IMG/VR virus record: IMGVR_UViG_3300040801_002856
Location: 1 to 31,000 of that record
From: a virus
Reading direction: 5' to 3' (one strand)
DNA: 31,000 nt
Shown: in pieces, positions 23,055-30,949 of the stretch
How the letters are laid out: each line of letters starts with the position of its first letter
Numbering within the stretch: the stretch's first letter is position 1
Made by a program: the position numbers and the translations under genes
The notes under the pieces: model-generated
Told to the model about the DNA's origin: nothing
Database searches by the model: none
What the model saw: the letters and a program-made list of their open reading frames with translations, nothing else

Positions 23055-23094
23055 GTAAGTCTACAACATTTTGAAAAAAAATTAGGACACTATT

Positions 23095-23814
23095 ATGAGA
23101 TTCAAAGAGTATTTACTTGAAAAAGTTGACAATTTTGTAAATGAAGCTGATGTAGTACTACATCAAATAATTAGTAACGTTGACGATTCGCACGTTGACT
23201 ACTCAAAAGAGCGGCTAGATTTTAATGTCGGGACTATGGTAAAGCGTTCGGATTACTTCCGTCTTTACCTCACAATCCTAAATGGGGAATCTTATGATTG
23301 TAGATTAGCGCGTAACAATCAACGCGATGGTTTCACTATTGTTATAACCACTGATTCATTTCCTGCCAGAAAAGAAATAGATTCATTTTTATCCACTAAA
23401 AATGTTTACGGGGATGTTAAAGAGCATATCATAAAATATGTTTCGGAATATAAAGAAGATGTGGAGGGCATTTACACGACTTACGAAGAAGTTAAATCTA
23501 TCAATACTCCTGAAAAGTTTGATGATGTATATGATGAAGCCGTGGCCGAAATTAAAAAACGAATTGAAGAATTCAATGAAATATCTGCCGACATGGAAGA
23601 AAAAATGGAAACCACCGCAAATGAAGTGGAGCGTGAGTCTCTTGTTCGCGGTGTTGAAAAACTAAAGGATGAATACTTCGGAACAACCTTTAAGAAGTTC
23701 AAGCGCATCGTAGCTGATATAGTAGATATCGACTTAACCCGATTCGATAAAGAGTATAAACGTAAGTGGGATGCTAGACTTGAAGACTTCTATGAAAATA
23801 TCGTCAAGCTTTAA
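23095..23814 (+). CDS. Unknown helical protein inserted between tube and sheath genes
   Basis: 239 residues, no recognised family. The N-terminus MRFKEYLLEKVDNFVNEA resembles the 'M..FkEyLlE' opening seen in many T4-like virion proteins, sometimes a head-targeting or cleaved leader; that link is tentative. Residues ~45-115 are mixed, and ~130-239 are long charged helices (DEAVAEIKKRIEEFNEISAD, VERESLVRGVEKLKDEYF), probably coiled coil. It lies on the opposite strand from its tail-gene neighbours. Its stop overlaps that of the homing endonuclease by TTAA (23811-23814). Confidence 0.6.
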   Translation: MRFKEYLLEKVDNFVNEADVVLHQIISNVDDSHVDYSKERLDFNVGTMVKRSDYFRLYLTILNGESYDCRLARNNQRDGFTIVITTDSFPARKEIDSFLSTKNVYGDVKEHIIKYVSEYKEDVEGIYTTYEEVKSINTPEKFDDVYDEAVAEIKKRIEEFNEISADMEEKMETTANEVERESLVRGVEKLKDEYFGTTFKKFKRIVADIVDIDLTRFDKEYKRKWDARLEDFYENIVKL

Positions 23815-25415
23815 GGGGTATAAATCCATTTAGTTGATCCACAATCCCAGATTCTAAGGTACCCTTCTTTAAGCCTATTCTCATACTCGGTTAGGTTGGG
23901 GTCATCGTTATCATTTTTCCTCAAACTGTAACGATGAATTCTTTTCAGTTCGTTACAGTAGAAGTACCAATAATTGGGGGGAGTTTGGTGGGAAAAATCA
24001 AATCCCAAAGTTTTATATAGATTGCCGTCACTCCATCTACAATCGGCATAAGATATAACCGACTTAGGATTAACGTCATTCAAAAATTTTTTAAAAAGTT
24101 TGGAGGCACCCCCAACAACAGTATGGTCTAATTTGTGGCAGAATCGGTTTATTTCCCAACCTAAGATATTTCTAGATTTATTTTCCTTTGAAAAAGTCAT
24201 AACCGAAATCAATTTTCCCTCATAAAACAGACCAAGTCTATAATTACTACGGCCTGATCCCTGTATGTGGTTTTCTTTTAAGAATTTATTGGCTTTTTTA
24301 CTTGAAGTTTCTAAAATTTCACAATTTCTTGCATATACCCGCTTAGGACATTTACCCAGTATGTTTCTGATTCTACTCTTAACTATTTCTTTATTATTGA
24401 TCCACTCGTCTTCGAAAATTATGTAAAGTTTGACCCCGGCCTCTCTCGCCATTTTCATTTTATAATTATCAAAGGCTTTATGCCTACCCACAGCTTTATT
24501 TTGTTCTTCGCTGTGCCAATACAGTCCGGAGTACTCGAATCCAATGTTTTCATCTGGTAGGTAAACGTCGATTTCAAGTGGGTAAATCTTTGTTCTATTA
24601 TTCGGTATTGCGGACGGACACAATTCATTTATAAACTCATAAAGTTCATTTTCCCCCTTTGATCTTGTTATTTTCTTAGGGTAACATGTTGGACACATTT
24701 CTTCGGAATATTTACAGTCATTAAAATATTGCCTGCTAATGGCAAATTCGATATGGCATTTGTTACATTTTAATTTTAGTTTATTTTCATAAACATCATT
24801 TAAAAGTGTTAAATTAGTTTCCTCAATTAGCTTGGATACTCGTTGTGCTGCAACTATTGATCTTCGTTTATTTTCCTTTCGCAGTGCCTCCGCTTGCCTT
24901 TTTCTACCTTCTTCGGTTTTGGGGCCGCTGAGATGATCTAAGCTATAACCATTTTTCGCCTTTGTTATCCAAGATTTTTTTGCGCGAGCGGAAAGTTCTT
25001 CGTGATTTTTTTCAGCATAAGCCTTAACCGATTCAGATATTTTATTTTTAGTATCCTCATCAACTGGGCCATATTCCCTTCTTTCTAGTTTCCCTGAATT
25101 ATATTTTTCTTCTCTTCTTTTAACAGCTTCACGTATTGACTCCAATCCTTCTTTTGAATATTCCCCAACTCTGCCTTGAATACCTTTACGATTTTCAGAA
25201 ATTTTTTTCTTTACATCCTCACTATGCCTTTTTCCATACATGTGATTATTTTTTCCCGATCTTTTTTTAGATAATGCTTCTCTGTATTCAATTGATGTAA
25301 GGGCGTCTTCACCGAACCTTTTCTTGTATTCGGCAGTAGTACTCCCGTGTACCTTCAAGTGTGAATTGGTTATTTGTGTTTTAAATTCTCTTTTACAGAT
25401 TTGACATTTAATCAT
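23811..25415 (-). CDS. Free-standing homing endonuclease (EDxHD/Vsr-like) with zinc finger and NUMOD-like repeats
   Basis: 534 residues. N-terminal C2H2 finger: Cys4, Cys7, His19, His23 (IKCQICKREF ... HLKVHG). NUMOD3-like DNA-binding unit GKNNHMYGKRHSEDVKKKIS (~54-73). Lys/Glu-rich linker to ~190. Zinc ribbon: Cys217, 220, 241, 244. Nuclease: YPLEIDVYLPDENIGFEYSG then LYWHSEEQ (Glu281, Asp283, Glu294, His301), the pattern of EDxHD homing enzymes related to Vsr. The C-terminal part (RLGLFYEGKLISVMTFSK) is also typical of this group. It should cut an intronless allele of a neighbouring gene and spread by repair. Located between gp18 and gp19 with its own sigma70-type promoter. Intact and probably functional. 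Confidence 0.85.
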   Translation of the reverse strand: MIKCQICKREFKTQITNSHLKVHGSTTAEYKKRFGEDALTSIEYREALSKKRSGKNNHMYGKRHSEDVKKKISENRKGIQGRVGEYSKEGLESIREAVKRREEKYNSGKLERREYGPVDEDTKNKISESVKAYAEKNHEELSARAKKSWITKAKNGYSLDHLSGPKTEEGRKRQAEALRKENKRRSIVAAQRVSKLIEETNLTLLNDVYENKLKLKCNKCHIEFAISRQYFNDCKYSEEMCPTCYPKKITRSKGENELYEFINELCPSAIPNNRTKIYPLEIDVYLPDENIGFEYSGLYWHSEEQNKAVGRHKAFDNYKMKMAREAGVKLYIIFEDEWINNKEIVKSRIRNILGKCPKRVYARNCEILETSSKKANKFLKENHIQGSGRSNYRLGLFYEGKLISVMTFSKENKSRNILGWEINRFCHKLDHTVVGGASKLFKKFLNDVNPKSVISYADCRWSDGNLYKTLGFDFSHQTPPNYWYFYCNELKRIHRYSLRKNDNDDPNLTEYENRLKEGYLRIWDCGSTKWIYTP

Positions 25416-25447
25416 GGATAGATATTTCTCTCATATCATTAAATTCT

Positions 25448-25456
25448 ATTATACCA
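25448..25456 (-). promoter_or_regulatory. Sigma70-type extended -10 promoter of the endonuclease gene
   Basis: TGGTATAAT on the minus strand (perfect TATAAT with an upstream TG), 32 bases before the ATG. No good -35 is seen. It differs from the late boxes of the flanking genes. Confidence 0.5.
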
Positions 25457-25472
25457 TATATTTAGGGCACAA

Positions 25473-25496
25473 AAAAGCCCTCGGATGAGGGCTTTT
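25473..25496 (-). terminator. Rho-independent terminator of the tail sheath gene
   Basis: A 10-bp stem, AAAAGCCCTC (25473-25482) with GAGGGCTTTT (25487-25496), and a 4-base loop, followed by T residues on the minus strand. It is 20 bases past the sheath stop. Confidence 0.9.
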
Positions 25497-25516
25497 CTTT
25501 TCTTGTTGAGATTAGT

Positions 25517-27658
25517 TTAGAAGGAAACGTCATCCCTCCCACCAATCTCCGCACCAGTAGCTACGACCCTGATGGGTACGTAAATAAATTCAACTGCTTT
25601 TACTGGCTTAATTGCAATGTCTATCCAAAGTTCGTTACGATCAATCCTATCCGGAGTGTTGTTAGACTCATCACAAACCGTAGCAAAGTCGTACAAGCCC
25701 CTACGATCCACTAGAGATACTAAGAAACTATCCACGGTGGATTTAACGTTAGCTCGCGTGTAACGATCATTCGGCTCAAACAAGTACGCAAATAGTGCTT
25801 TCCTAAGTTCGCGCTTGATGAATTTAACAAGTCTTGACACGTTAACCCTATCAAGTGCTGAAGTGTTAGGATTCGTTGTCTTCTGTCCGAGAACCAAGAT
25901 ACCTTCCCCTTCAATGAATGGGATTGGGTTGATTTGCTTAGGCTCTTCGTATAGTGAATCCCTAGTTCCGGTATCCAAATACTCCTCAACAAAGGTCGTT
26001 GGCCCACCTAGTGCGCCGGTTACATAACCTACGTTAGTTAGGTGAGGGCACAGACCTCTGGTGGTGCCCGCTGGAGCAAACCACTGTTCACCAACCAAGT
26101 CATTGAATGCATATACTCTTAGTGCAGTAGATGCGGAGGTTGTCATGATGTTGGTTCCATCAATATTGGAGGAAATACCGTGTCCGTAATAGTAAGCAGT
26201 ACTATAACTGGTCACTCTGGCGGTACTTGATGCCCAGTTAACAATACTATTTGGTCCCACTGGAGGCTTATCAAATGGAACGTCACCGATTACAAATACT
26301 TCTTCGTAAATGTCCTGTGATAGCCTTAGCAGTTCATCAGTAACTTCAAAATATCCGGGGGCCAACACTAGGTTGTACACGTAACGCTCACCTCTTACAC
26401 CAGTATTTGGGTCATTGACTACTGCTTGTAGACGTTCCACAATTTCTGCACGTCTTGCTGCGTCATTAGAGCCAAGGGATGTACTGTTTAGGAATTCCTT
26501 GGTATTATCAAAATCGGCTGCTGCTGCAATGACTAGACCTTCGGATTCCGCTGGCGTAAATTCGTCAGCAGTAATCGATCCCGTCGTCCATCCATCAATA
26601 AGCGCATCCAGACCATCATAAGTTGACACTGCGGTATCAAATGCGTCATTGTATACGACTAATGGCGCGGCACCCTTACCTGCAACCGCAGCATCTACCG
26701 ACTGATAGAGGCTTAGGTTGGAGAATAGCGGCAAATAACCACTTGGTCCGTCAGCTAAGATATCAACTTCCGATGTTACTCCGTCTAGCGTACTGGTGAT
26801 TCTTAAGTTACCAGCAATAAGCTCTGCGGTAGCTTCTCCACCAAAAACACTGTTCATCTGTGTTAGAAGTGCACTGAATGTCTGAACTGTTGATCCTTGG
26901 AAATAAAGATTGTAGGTAACCGTTCCTGCACCAGATACAACTTCAACATCCGCACCATAAAGTGTACTGTCGTTTTGTAATCCAGTTACATCAGTTCCCT
27001 GTAGAAATCCACGAGAGGTATCAAATAGAACTTCCTGATAACCGGGCTGGTCAACAGTATGGTCCTGAACATATCCTTCTTCGAACTCTCTACTACTAAA
27101 TGAGTACTTTTGGAATGTGTCGGAGAATGCCTCGGGAATTAAGGATTTAAGCTCTGCTGCTGTTACTGTTTCTTTGAAAGCTGGATCAGCAGGTACAAGG
27201 CCGTTAGTTACGTTGAATTCTTCAATGAAATCAGCAACCAATTGGTTTAAGTAGTCAGCAGAATCAGTGACACTATTCGTCCACTGAGTCTTGACGTTAT
27301 CATAACTGTCATCCAGATTCACATTAGCCCTTACTACAATCGCCCTGTTACCAATCTCAAGGAACTTGTTTAGAGCATCGAGGCCATATTCATTTCGGGC
27401 ATCACCATGATGTGGTTCGCCGCTAGCGCTTTCAATAAAGCGAGGTACGCCATAAAGCTCTAAGCTTTGACGGATTGAAGTTACTTCTCTTACTACTCCG
27501 TACTCGTATGTACCAAGTGCCGGGGTTACCCCATCCGCTTGGGTCTTTTCATCTGCCGTAGCGATAAAAATTAAAGGTACAGTTGTAGCTCTGCCGGGAA
27601 CGTAAAAGCTCTCGTCAATGATTGTTACTTCTACATTTGGGCTGATTAAACTGGGCAT
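25517..27658 (-). CDS. 18: Tail sheath protein (gp18)
   Basis: 713 residues, T4 gp18 being 659. Forms the contractile sheath. The N-terminus MPSLISPNVEVTIIDESFYV is the family's usual opening strand. VPLIFIATADEKT, VTSIRQSLELYGVPRF and NEYGLDALNKFLEIGNRAIV follow the conserved N-terminal domain. The C-terminal domain, NPIPFIEGEGILVLGQKTTN ... VSRLVKFIKRELRKALFAYL ... FEPNDRYTRANVKSTVDSFL ... AVEFIYVPIRVV, is the sheath core that joins neighbouring subunits. The middle is a long variable, surface-exposed insert. AGGAG lies before the ATG, with a GATAAATA late box at 27709-27716 and a strong terminator. It is a single-gene unit, as expected for an abundant protein. Confidence 0.95.
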   Translation of the reverse strand: MPSLISPNVEVTIIDESFYVPGRATTVPLIFIATADEKTQADGVTPALGTYEYGVVREVTSIRQSLELYGVPRFIESASGEPHHGDARNEYGLDALNKFLEIGNRAIVVRANVNLDDSYDNVKTQWTNSVTDSADYLNQLVADFIEEFNVTNGLVPADPAFKETVTAAELKSLIPEAFSDTFQKYSFSSREFEEGYVQDHTVDQPGYQEVLFDTSRGFLQGTDVTGLQNDSTLYGADVEVVSGAGTVTYNLYFQGSTVQTFSALLTQMNSVFGGEATAELIAGNLRITSTLDGVTSEVDILADGPSGYLPLFSNLSLYQSVDAAVAGKGAAPLVVYNDAFDTAVSTYDGLDALIDGWTTGSITADEFTPAESEGLVIAAAADFDNTKEFLNSTSLGSNDAARRAEIVERLQAVVNDPNTGVRGERYVYNLVLAPGYFEVTDELLRLSQDIYEEVFVIGDVPFDKPPVGPNSIVNWASSTARVTSYSTAYYYGHGISSNIDGTNIMTTSASTALRVYAFNDLVGEQWFAPAGTTRGLCPHLTNVGYVTGALGGPTTFVEEYLDTGTRDSLYEEPKQINPIPFIEGEGILVLGQKTTNPNTSALDRVNVSRLVKFIKRELRKALFAYLFEPNDRYTRANVKSTVDSFLVSLVDRRGLYDFATVCDESNNTPDRIDRNELWIDIAIKPVKAVEFIYVPIRVVATGAEIGGRDDVSF

Positions 27659-27708
27659 AATTTTATCTCCTATTAATACCTAAAAAAATAGTTTTAATTG
27701 TCGTTAAC

Positions 27709-27716
27709 TATTTATC
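27709..27716 (-). promoter_or_regulatory. Late promoter box variant GATAAATA
   Basis: One base from the T4 late core, about 50 bases upstream of the tail sheath ATG. Confidence 0.5.
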
Positions 27717-27758
27717 GGCGTTGTATAAAATTATGTCTATTTTTAATTTTTTTTTGAA

Positions 27759-27965
27759 TTATTCGCTATCTGATTCTAATTCTGTTTGTTCGGGTTGTGG
27801 CTCAGGTTGGGGGATATCACCTTCTGGTGAACCCGTATTGATACCTAGTTTTTCTGCCGTTTTCGGAACAAGAACATTTTTAATTGCTAATTCCTGAGCA
27901 GCTTCATCGCCATTTATTGTTGCGTTGACAAAATCACCGATAAAATCTTTAGTAGTCTTACTCAT
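27759..27965 (-). CDS. Small acidic phage protein, unknown
   Basis: 68 residues. A short helical N-terminal half (MSKTTKDFIGDFVNATINGD, then EAAQELAIKNVLVPK) is followed by a disordered, acidic Pro/Glu tail (GDIPQPEPQPEQTELESDSE). Small acidic proteins with a 'kTlkDFv..v..gd' opening occur among T4-like head or core genes, so an assembly role is possible. AAGGAG precedes the ATG, and an AATAAATA box lies at 27993-28000. It sits between gp15 and gp18. Confidence 0.6.
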   Translation of the reverse strand: MSKTTKDFIGDFVNATINGDEAAQELAIKNVLVPKTAEKLGINTGSPEGDIPQPEPQPEQTELESDSE

Positions 27966-27992
27966 TTAAATAACTCCTTAAATTGTTACTAC

Positions 27993-28000
27993 TATTTATT
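27993..28000 (-). promoter_or_regulatory. Late promoter box variant AATAAATA
   Basis: Part of an 18-base string (27983-28000) identical to 10518-10535 upstream of another small gene; box and downstream bases are both conserved. Confidence 0.5.
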
Positions 28001-28001
28001 G

Positions 28002-28787
28002 TTAATTTTCGGGTATGTTCAAATCATCCGCATCTATGATGATTTCGCCACTATTCTGGGAATTATTCAGGTCAACAACTGCTTGCTGTACGGGGGAGGA
28101 AGATATTGCATCCAGTCTTAAGTGTATTGAATTAACGAAAGATTCCTTGAGATCAATCGGGGCCCTAAACATTGCCTTAACGTTAAACGTGTAGTTATCA
28201 ACCATTAAATTACGCTCATTACCTATAGGGTAACTGTCTTCAAAATCTATAGTTAGAAGTTCCGCAATAGTTACTTTATAGTGATCAGCGTAATCATCGG
28301 AAGTGAACAACTGAAGGTCAGGATCAAACAAAGTGGTTATTTGTTCCAAGATTTCAAACCTATTTTTCAAATTTGAAGTGAATACAGATAATTCCATATT
28401 CATGCGACAGGGGTTTGGTTGAACTTGACGAATAACTTTTAAGTCATCAGGTAAAACTCCACCTCTGGGAAGATTTGTTCTTGCTGACTCCTGCCTCATA
28501 CCTTTCCTTAGTTCAGGGGCCAGTTCCATTCCAGTTATTCGAGTAGCCATTACTGGAACCCTTAATGGTTTATTCTGAGTCTGACTGGAGAGAATCCATT
28601 CTACAGTTCTGTCATTAGCTCCGTATCTTATTGGAACATAAATTAAACTAGGCTCATTATTATAACTATTCTTACCGACAGATACCTGAATACCCGAAAA
28701 TATAGTCATAAACTGAACCAAATACTGATATATTTGTTCGCCGCTGTAAAAATCCTTAAAAGGTTTATTAGGATAAGTATCTGACAT
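28002..28787 (-). CDS. 15: Tail sheath stabiliser and completion protein (gp15-like)
   Basis: 261 residues, T4 gp15 being 272. The order of segments matches: FYSGEQIYQYLVQFMTIFSG at the N-terminus (T4: FRRYATLMGDLFSNIQI), LIYVPIRYG, then NPCRMNMELSVFTSNLKNRF and ILEQITTLFDPDLQL (T4: PIKMIYELSIFTRYEDDMFQIVEQILPYFQP). The C-terminal region, GNERNLMVDNYTFNVKAMFR with APIDL, matches the T4 'WSLTFEVNGWMYPPVD' zone. It caps the tail end that joins the head. It begins 2 bases after the stop of the upstream fibre-like gene, so it is co-transcribed with it. Confidence 0.8.
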   Translation of the reverse strand: MSDTYPNKPFKDFYSGEQIYQYLVQFMTIFSGIQVSVGKNSYNNEPSLIYVPIRYGANDRTVEWILSSQTQNKPLRVPVMATRITGMELAPELRKGMRQESARTNLPRGGVLPDDLKVIRQVQPNPCRMNMELSVFTSNLKNRFEILEQITTLFDPDLQLFTSDDYADHYKVTIAELLTIDFEDSYPIGNERNLMVDNYTFNVKAMFRAPIDLKESFVNSIHLRLDAISSSPVQQAVVDLNNSQNSGEIIIDADDLNIPEN

Positions 28788-28789
28788 TG

Positions 28790-30151
28790 TTAGAATATCT
28801 GTTCGGTTGAAGCTTCTAATTCAACAACTTTTGTGACTTCAGCTTCGGGTACTCCATCATTTCTTCGTATATCCACGTACCACTGCGCCTGTGCGAGTTC
28901 AAAACTACCATTAGGTCCTGATGCATTTACGGTTATCTCCCATATTGCTGAAACGTCCAAATCATGCCAAGTACTTAGTGCTGGGCCACCCGGATCAGGG
29001 GGTGAGCCTGATATATATCTTAACCTGACCTGATAATTTTCAGGATCATTAGCGGTGGGGGCTCCTGAGTGCCAATTTTCTGAAATTTGAACAGAGAACC
29101 CTCCCGTATTGGCCGCAAACGTGGCCCCCTCACCGACACCATTATTTAGTATTCTCACAATGGCCTTGGATTGAGCGTTGGCCCCAAAATCTGTAGAAGT
29201 TACTGCCCAGAATGCCCCTGTCCATACGTTCTGTGATGGTGGCGTAGATGTTGGGGTTGTTGACGGCGCAGGAGTTGCCGTAAGTGTGGTTGTTGTGGAT
29301 GGTGTTGGTGTTGGTGTTTGGCTCTGTGAGGCATCCGGGGTCCTTGTTGGAGTCCTCGTTGGAGTCCTTGTTGGAGTCCTTGTTGGAGTCCTTGTTGGGG
29401 TGCTTGCCGGGGTTCCGGAGTTAGATGGGGTTGGGGTTGGCGTTAACCCGGCAGTCGCAGTAGTGCTAGGTGCTGGCGTTTCAGATGGTGTCTGGCTAGG
29501 TGTTGGTGATGGTGTTAGTGTCGGTGCTGCTGGTGTTGGTGTTGGCGTTGGCGCTGCGCCTCCCTGCTGTGTGTTGTTTCTGATGCCTATTATTAGGTAG
29601 TTGGCGGCACCAAAAATAGTATTACCACCAACATCGTATGTCATTGTAACTTCGGACGTTGTGGGGTCACTTTCGCAGGTCATAGCGCCGAATGTTCCGG
29701 GATATGATGAAGGCGCAACGGACCATATGCATTCCGAATAGGGGAATATGTACCCCGTTGTAGGGCTTACCGGTCTAGGTAGCTGCTCCCCATGAGCGAC
29801 ACTACCCCAATTAGCGGCAACGTCATCCCCTCTCCTTAATGGAATCCAATATGTCCCATCCCAATAATGTATAGTTCCCGTCGTGGAATTATGCCATAAC
29901 TGACCCAATACAGGACGTTCTAGTAATTCACTAAATGCTCTGGATATATCGGGAGTATTGGGTGTTCCGGTACTTTCGGGGCATGAAAAGTTTTCTAGAA
30001 TATGAAGTAAATTTTCATTGAGTAGCTCACCATACTCTAGTCTAGTTCTACCAAACAAAGCAATATCGGTGGAAGTAACATTTAAGTCGCCTTCCAAGAT
30101 AGATACCGGAGTAGTGTTAACATCAGTAAAATTTACAACGTAAGTGGTCAT
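28790..30151 (-). CDS. Fibre-like protein: conserved N-terminal module, Thr/Pro/Arg stalk, C-terminal domain
   Basis: 453 residues. Residues ~1-200 (IALFGRTRLEYGELLNENLL, LENFSCPE, VLGQLWHNSTTGTIHYWDG, SVAHGEQLPRPVS) form the 'Gr..leYGEl.nEN.l.lLEnFa...GQLWynst' module frequent in marine T4-like fibres. Residues ~200-303 are a stalk of TPTPTP and TPTR repeats. Residues ~304-453 are a beta-rich domain (NVWTGAFWAVTSTDFG ... QAQWYVDIRRNDG). The upstream gene encodes the same N-terminal module without stalk or tip, so this gene looks like a duplicate that gained them. A CATAAATA box (30174-30181) overlaps the end of the upstream gene. Confidence 0.75.
   Translation of the reverse strand: MTTYVVNFTDVNTTPVSILEGDLNVTSTDIALFGRTRLEYGELLNENLLHILENFSCPESTGTPNTPDISRAFSELLERPVLGQLWHNSTTGTIHYWDGTYWIPLRRGDDVAANWGSVAHGEQLPRPVSPTTGYIFPYSECIWSVAPSSYPGTFGAMTCESDPTTSEVTMTYDVGGNTIFGAANYLIIGIRNNTQQGGAAPTPTPTPAAPTLTPSPTPSQTPSETPAPSTTATAGLTPTPTPSNSGTPASTPTRTPTRTPTRTPTRTPTRTPDASQSQTPTPTPSTTTTLTATPAPSTTPTSTPPSQNVWTGAFWAVTSTDFGANAQSKAIVRILNNGVGEGATFAANTGGFSVQISENWHSGAPTANDPENYQVRLRYISGSPPDPGGPALSTWHDLDVSAIWEITVNASGPNGSFELAQAQWYVDIRRNDGVPEAEVTKVVELEASTEQIF
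29337..29408. repeat. 12-base tandem repeat coding TPTR
   Basis: Six head-to-tail units of about ggagtccttgtt (plus-strand view), four nearly identical, encoding Thr-Pro-Thr-Arg on the minus strand. Likely to vary in copy number by slippage. Confidence 0.9.
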
Positions 30152-30173
30152 TTATTTTCCTTTAATTTAAGTA

Positions 30174-30181
30174 TATTTATG
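30174..30181 (-). promoter_or_regulatory. Late promoter box variant CATAAATA
   Basis: 23 bases upstream of the 453-residue fibre gene, overlapping the stop of the preceding gene. Confidence 0.45.
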
Positions 30182-30788
30182 ACGCACTAAGGTCGCCTAA
30201 ATTATTGTTGTTCCTTATAGCTACTATCATATAATTTACCACCCCATCTATAAGTGTAGAGCTTCCAATATATCTATACTGGTGAGTTACTGTTGAGTCA
30301 TTTGGATCGGTGGTACATACCATCAATGATATTCTATCCGGGTAATTTCTAGGGGCAACCAACCACGCACATTCTTCATAAGAAAATGTATATCCTGTAC
30401 TGGAAACGGGCAGGGGTAGCTGTTCTCCATGAGAAACAGAGCCAAAATTAGCAGATACTTCCCCATCTAATGCTATAGCTACCCAGAGGCCATTGTCTCT
30501 AATATATAAAAGCTCATCAGTTGAATTATACCAAAGCTGCCCCTCTACTGGGTTGGAAAGTGTGTAATCTAATGCTTTAGTTAGATCAGGGTTCCCCGGA
30601 TTCGAATCATCTTCAGGACATGCAAAATTTTCCAATAAGTGAAGAATATTTTCATTCATTAACTCTCCATATTCCAATTTCTCCCTGCCAAATATAGCTA
30701 TAGGGAACGAAGATTGATCAACTGTTTTGGGGTCCACCAATGTTGGAGCTTTGTCATTGTCCGTTTGGTTAATTACATAAGTTACCAT
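30177..30788 (-). CDS. Short paralogue of the fibre N-terminal module
   Basis: 203 residues that align along their whole length with residues ~1-200 of the next gene: AIFGREKLEYGELMNENILH, LLENFACPED, PVEGQLWYNSTDELLYI, GSVSHGEQLPLPVSST and NYMIVAIRNNNNLGD. It stops where the partner enters its Thr/Pro stalk. It may be an attachment subunit or a mixed-oligomer partner; function is inferred from the shared module. The start overlaps the stop of the preceding 53-residue gene by one base (TAATG). Confidence 0.7.
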   Translation of the reverse strand: MVTYVINQTDNDKAPTLVDPKTVDQSSFPIAIFGREKLEYGELMNENILHLLENFACPEDDSNPGNPDLTKALDYTLSNPVEGQLWYNSTDELLYIRDNGLWVAIALDGEVSANFGSVSHGEQLPLPVSSTGYTFSYEECAWLVAPRNYPDRISLMVCTTDPNDSTVTHQYRYIGSSTLIDGVVNYMIVAIRNNNNLGDLSAS

Positions 30789-30949
30789 TATTCGACCTCA
30801 TCATATCCTTCAAGTATGGAATTTATCATTTCGGGCTCAAATTCACCATCATTAATCTCGTACAGCGTTATCCCCTCATTCTCTACTAGTTTTTGAGAGG
30901 TACCCACAATGATTTCTTCGCCATCTATATTTTTAACTAGTAAGTACAT
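30788..30949 (-). CDS. Small acidic protein, unknown
   Basis: 53 residues, MYLLVKNIDGEEIIVG at the start and ILEGYDEVE at the end. Beta-hairpin-like N-terminus, helical acidic C-terminus; no family recognised. It is held in the operon by TAATG overlaps on both sides (30949 and 30788), which support it as a real translated gene. Confidence 0.55.
   Translation of the reverse strand: MYLLVKNIDGEEIIVGTSQKLVENEGITLYEINDGEFEPEMINSILEGYDEVE

Noticed and set aside
29178-29600. Plus-strand ORF of VGVLVGVL repeats
   Set aside because: Antisense shadow of the Thr/Pro/Arg stalk of the 453-residue gene.
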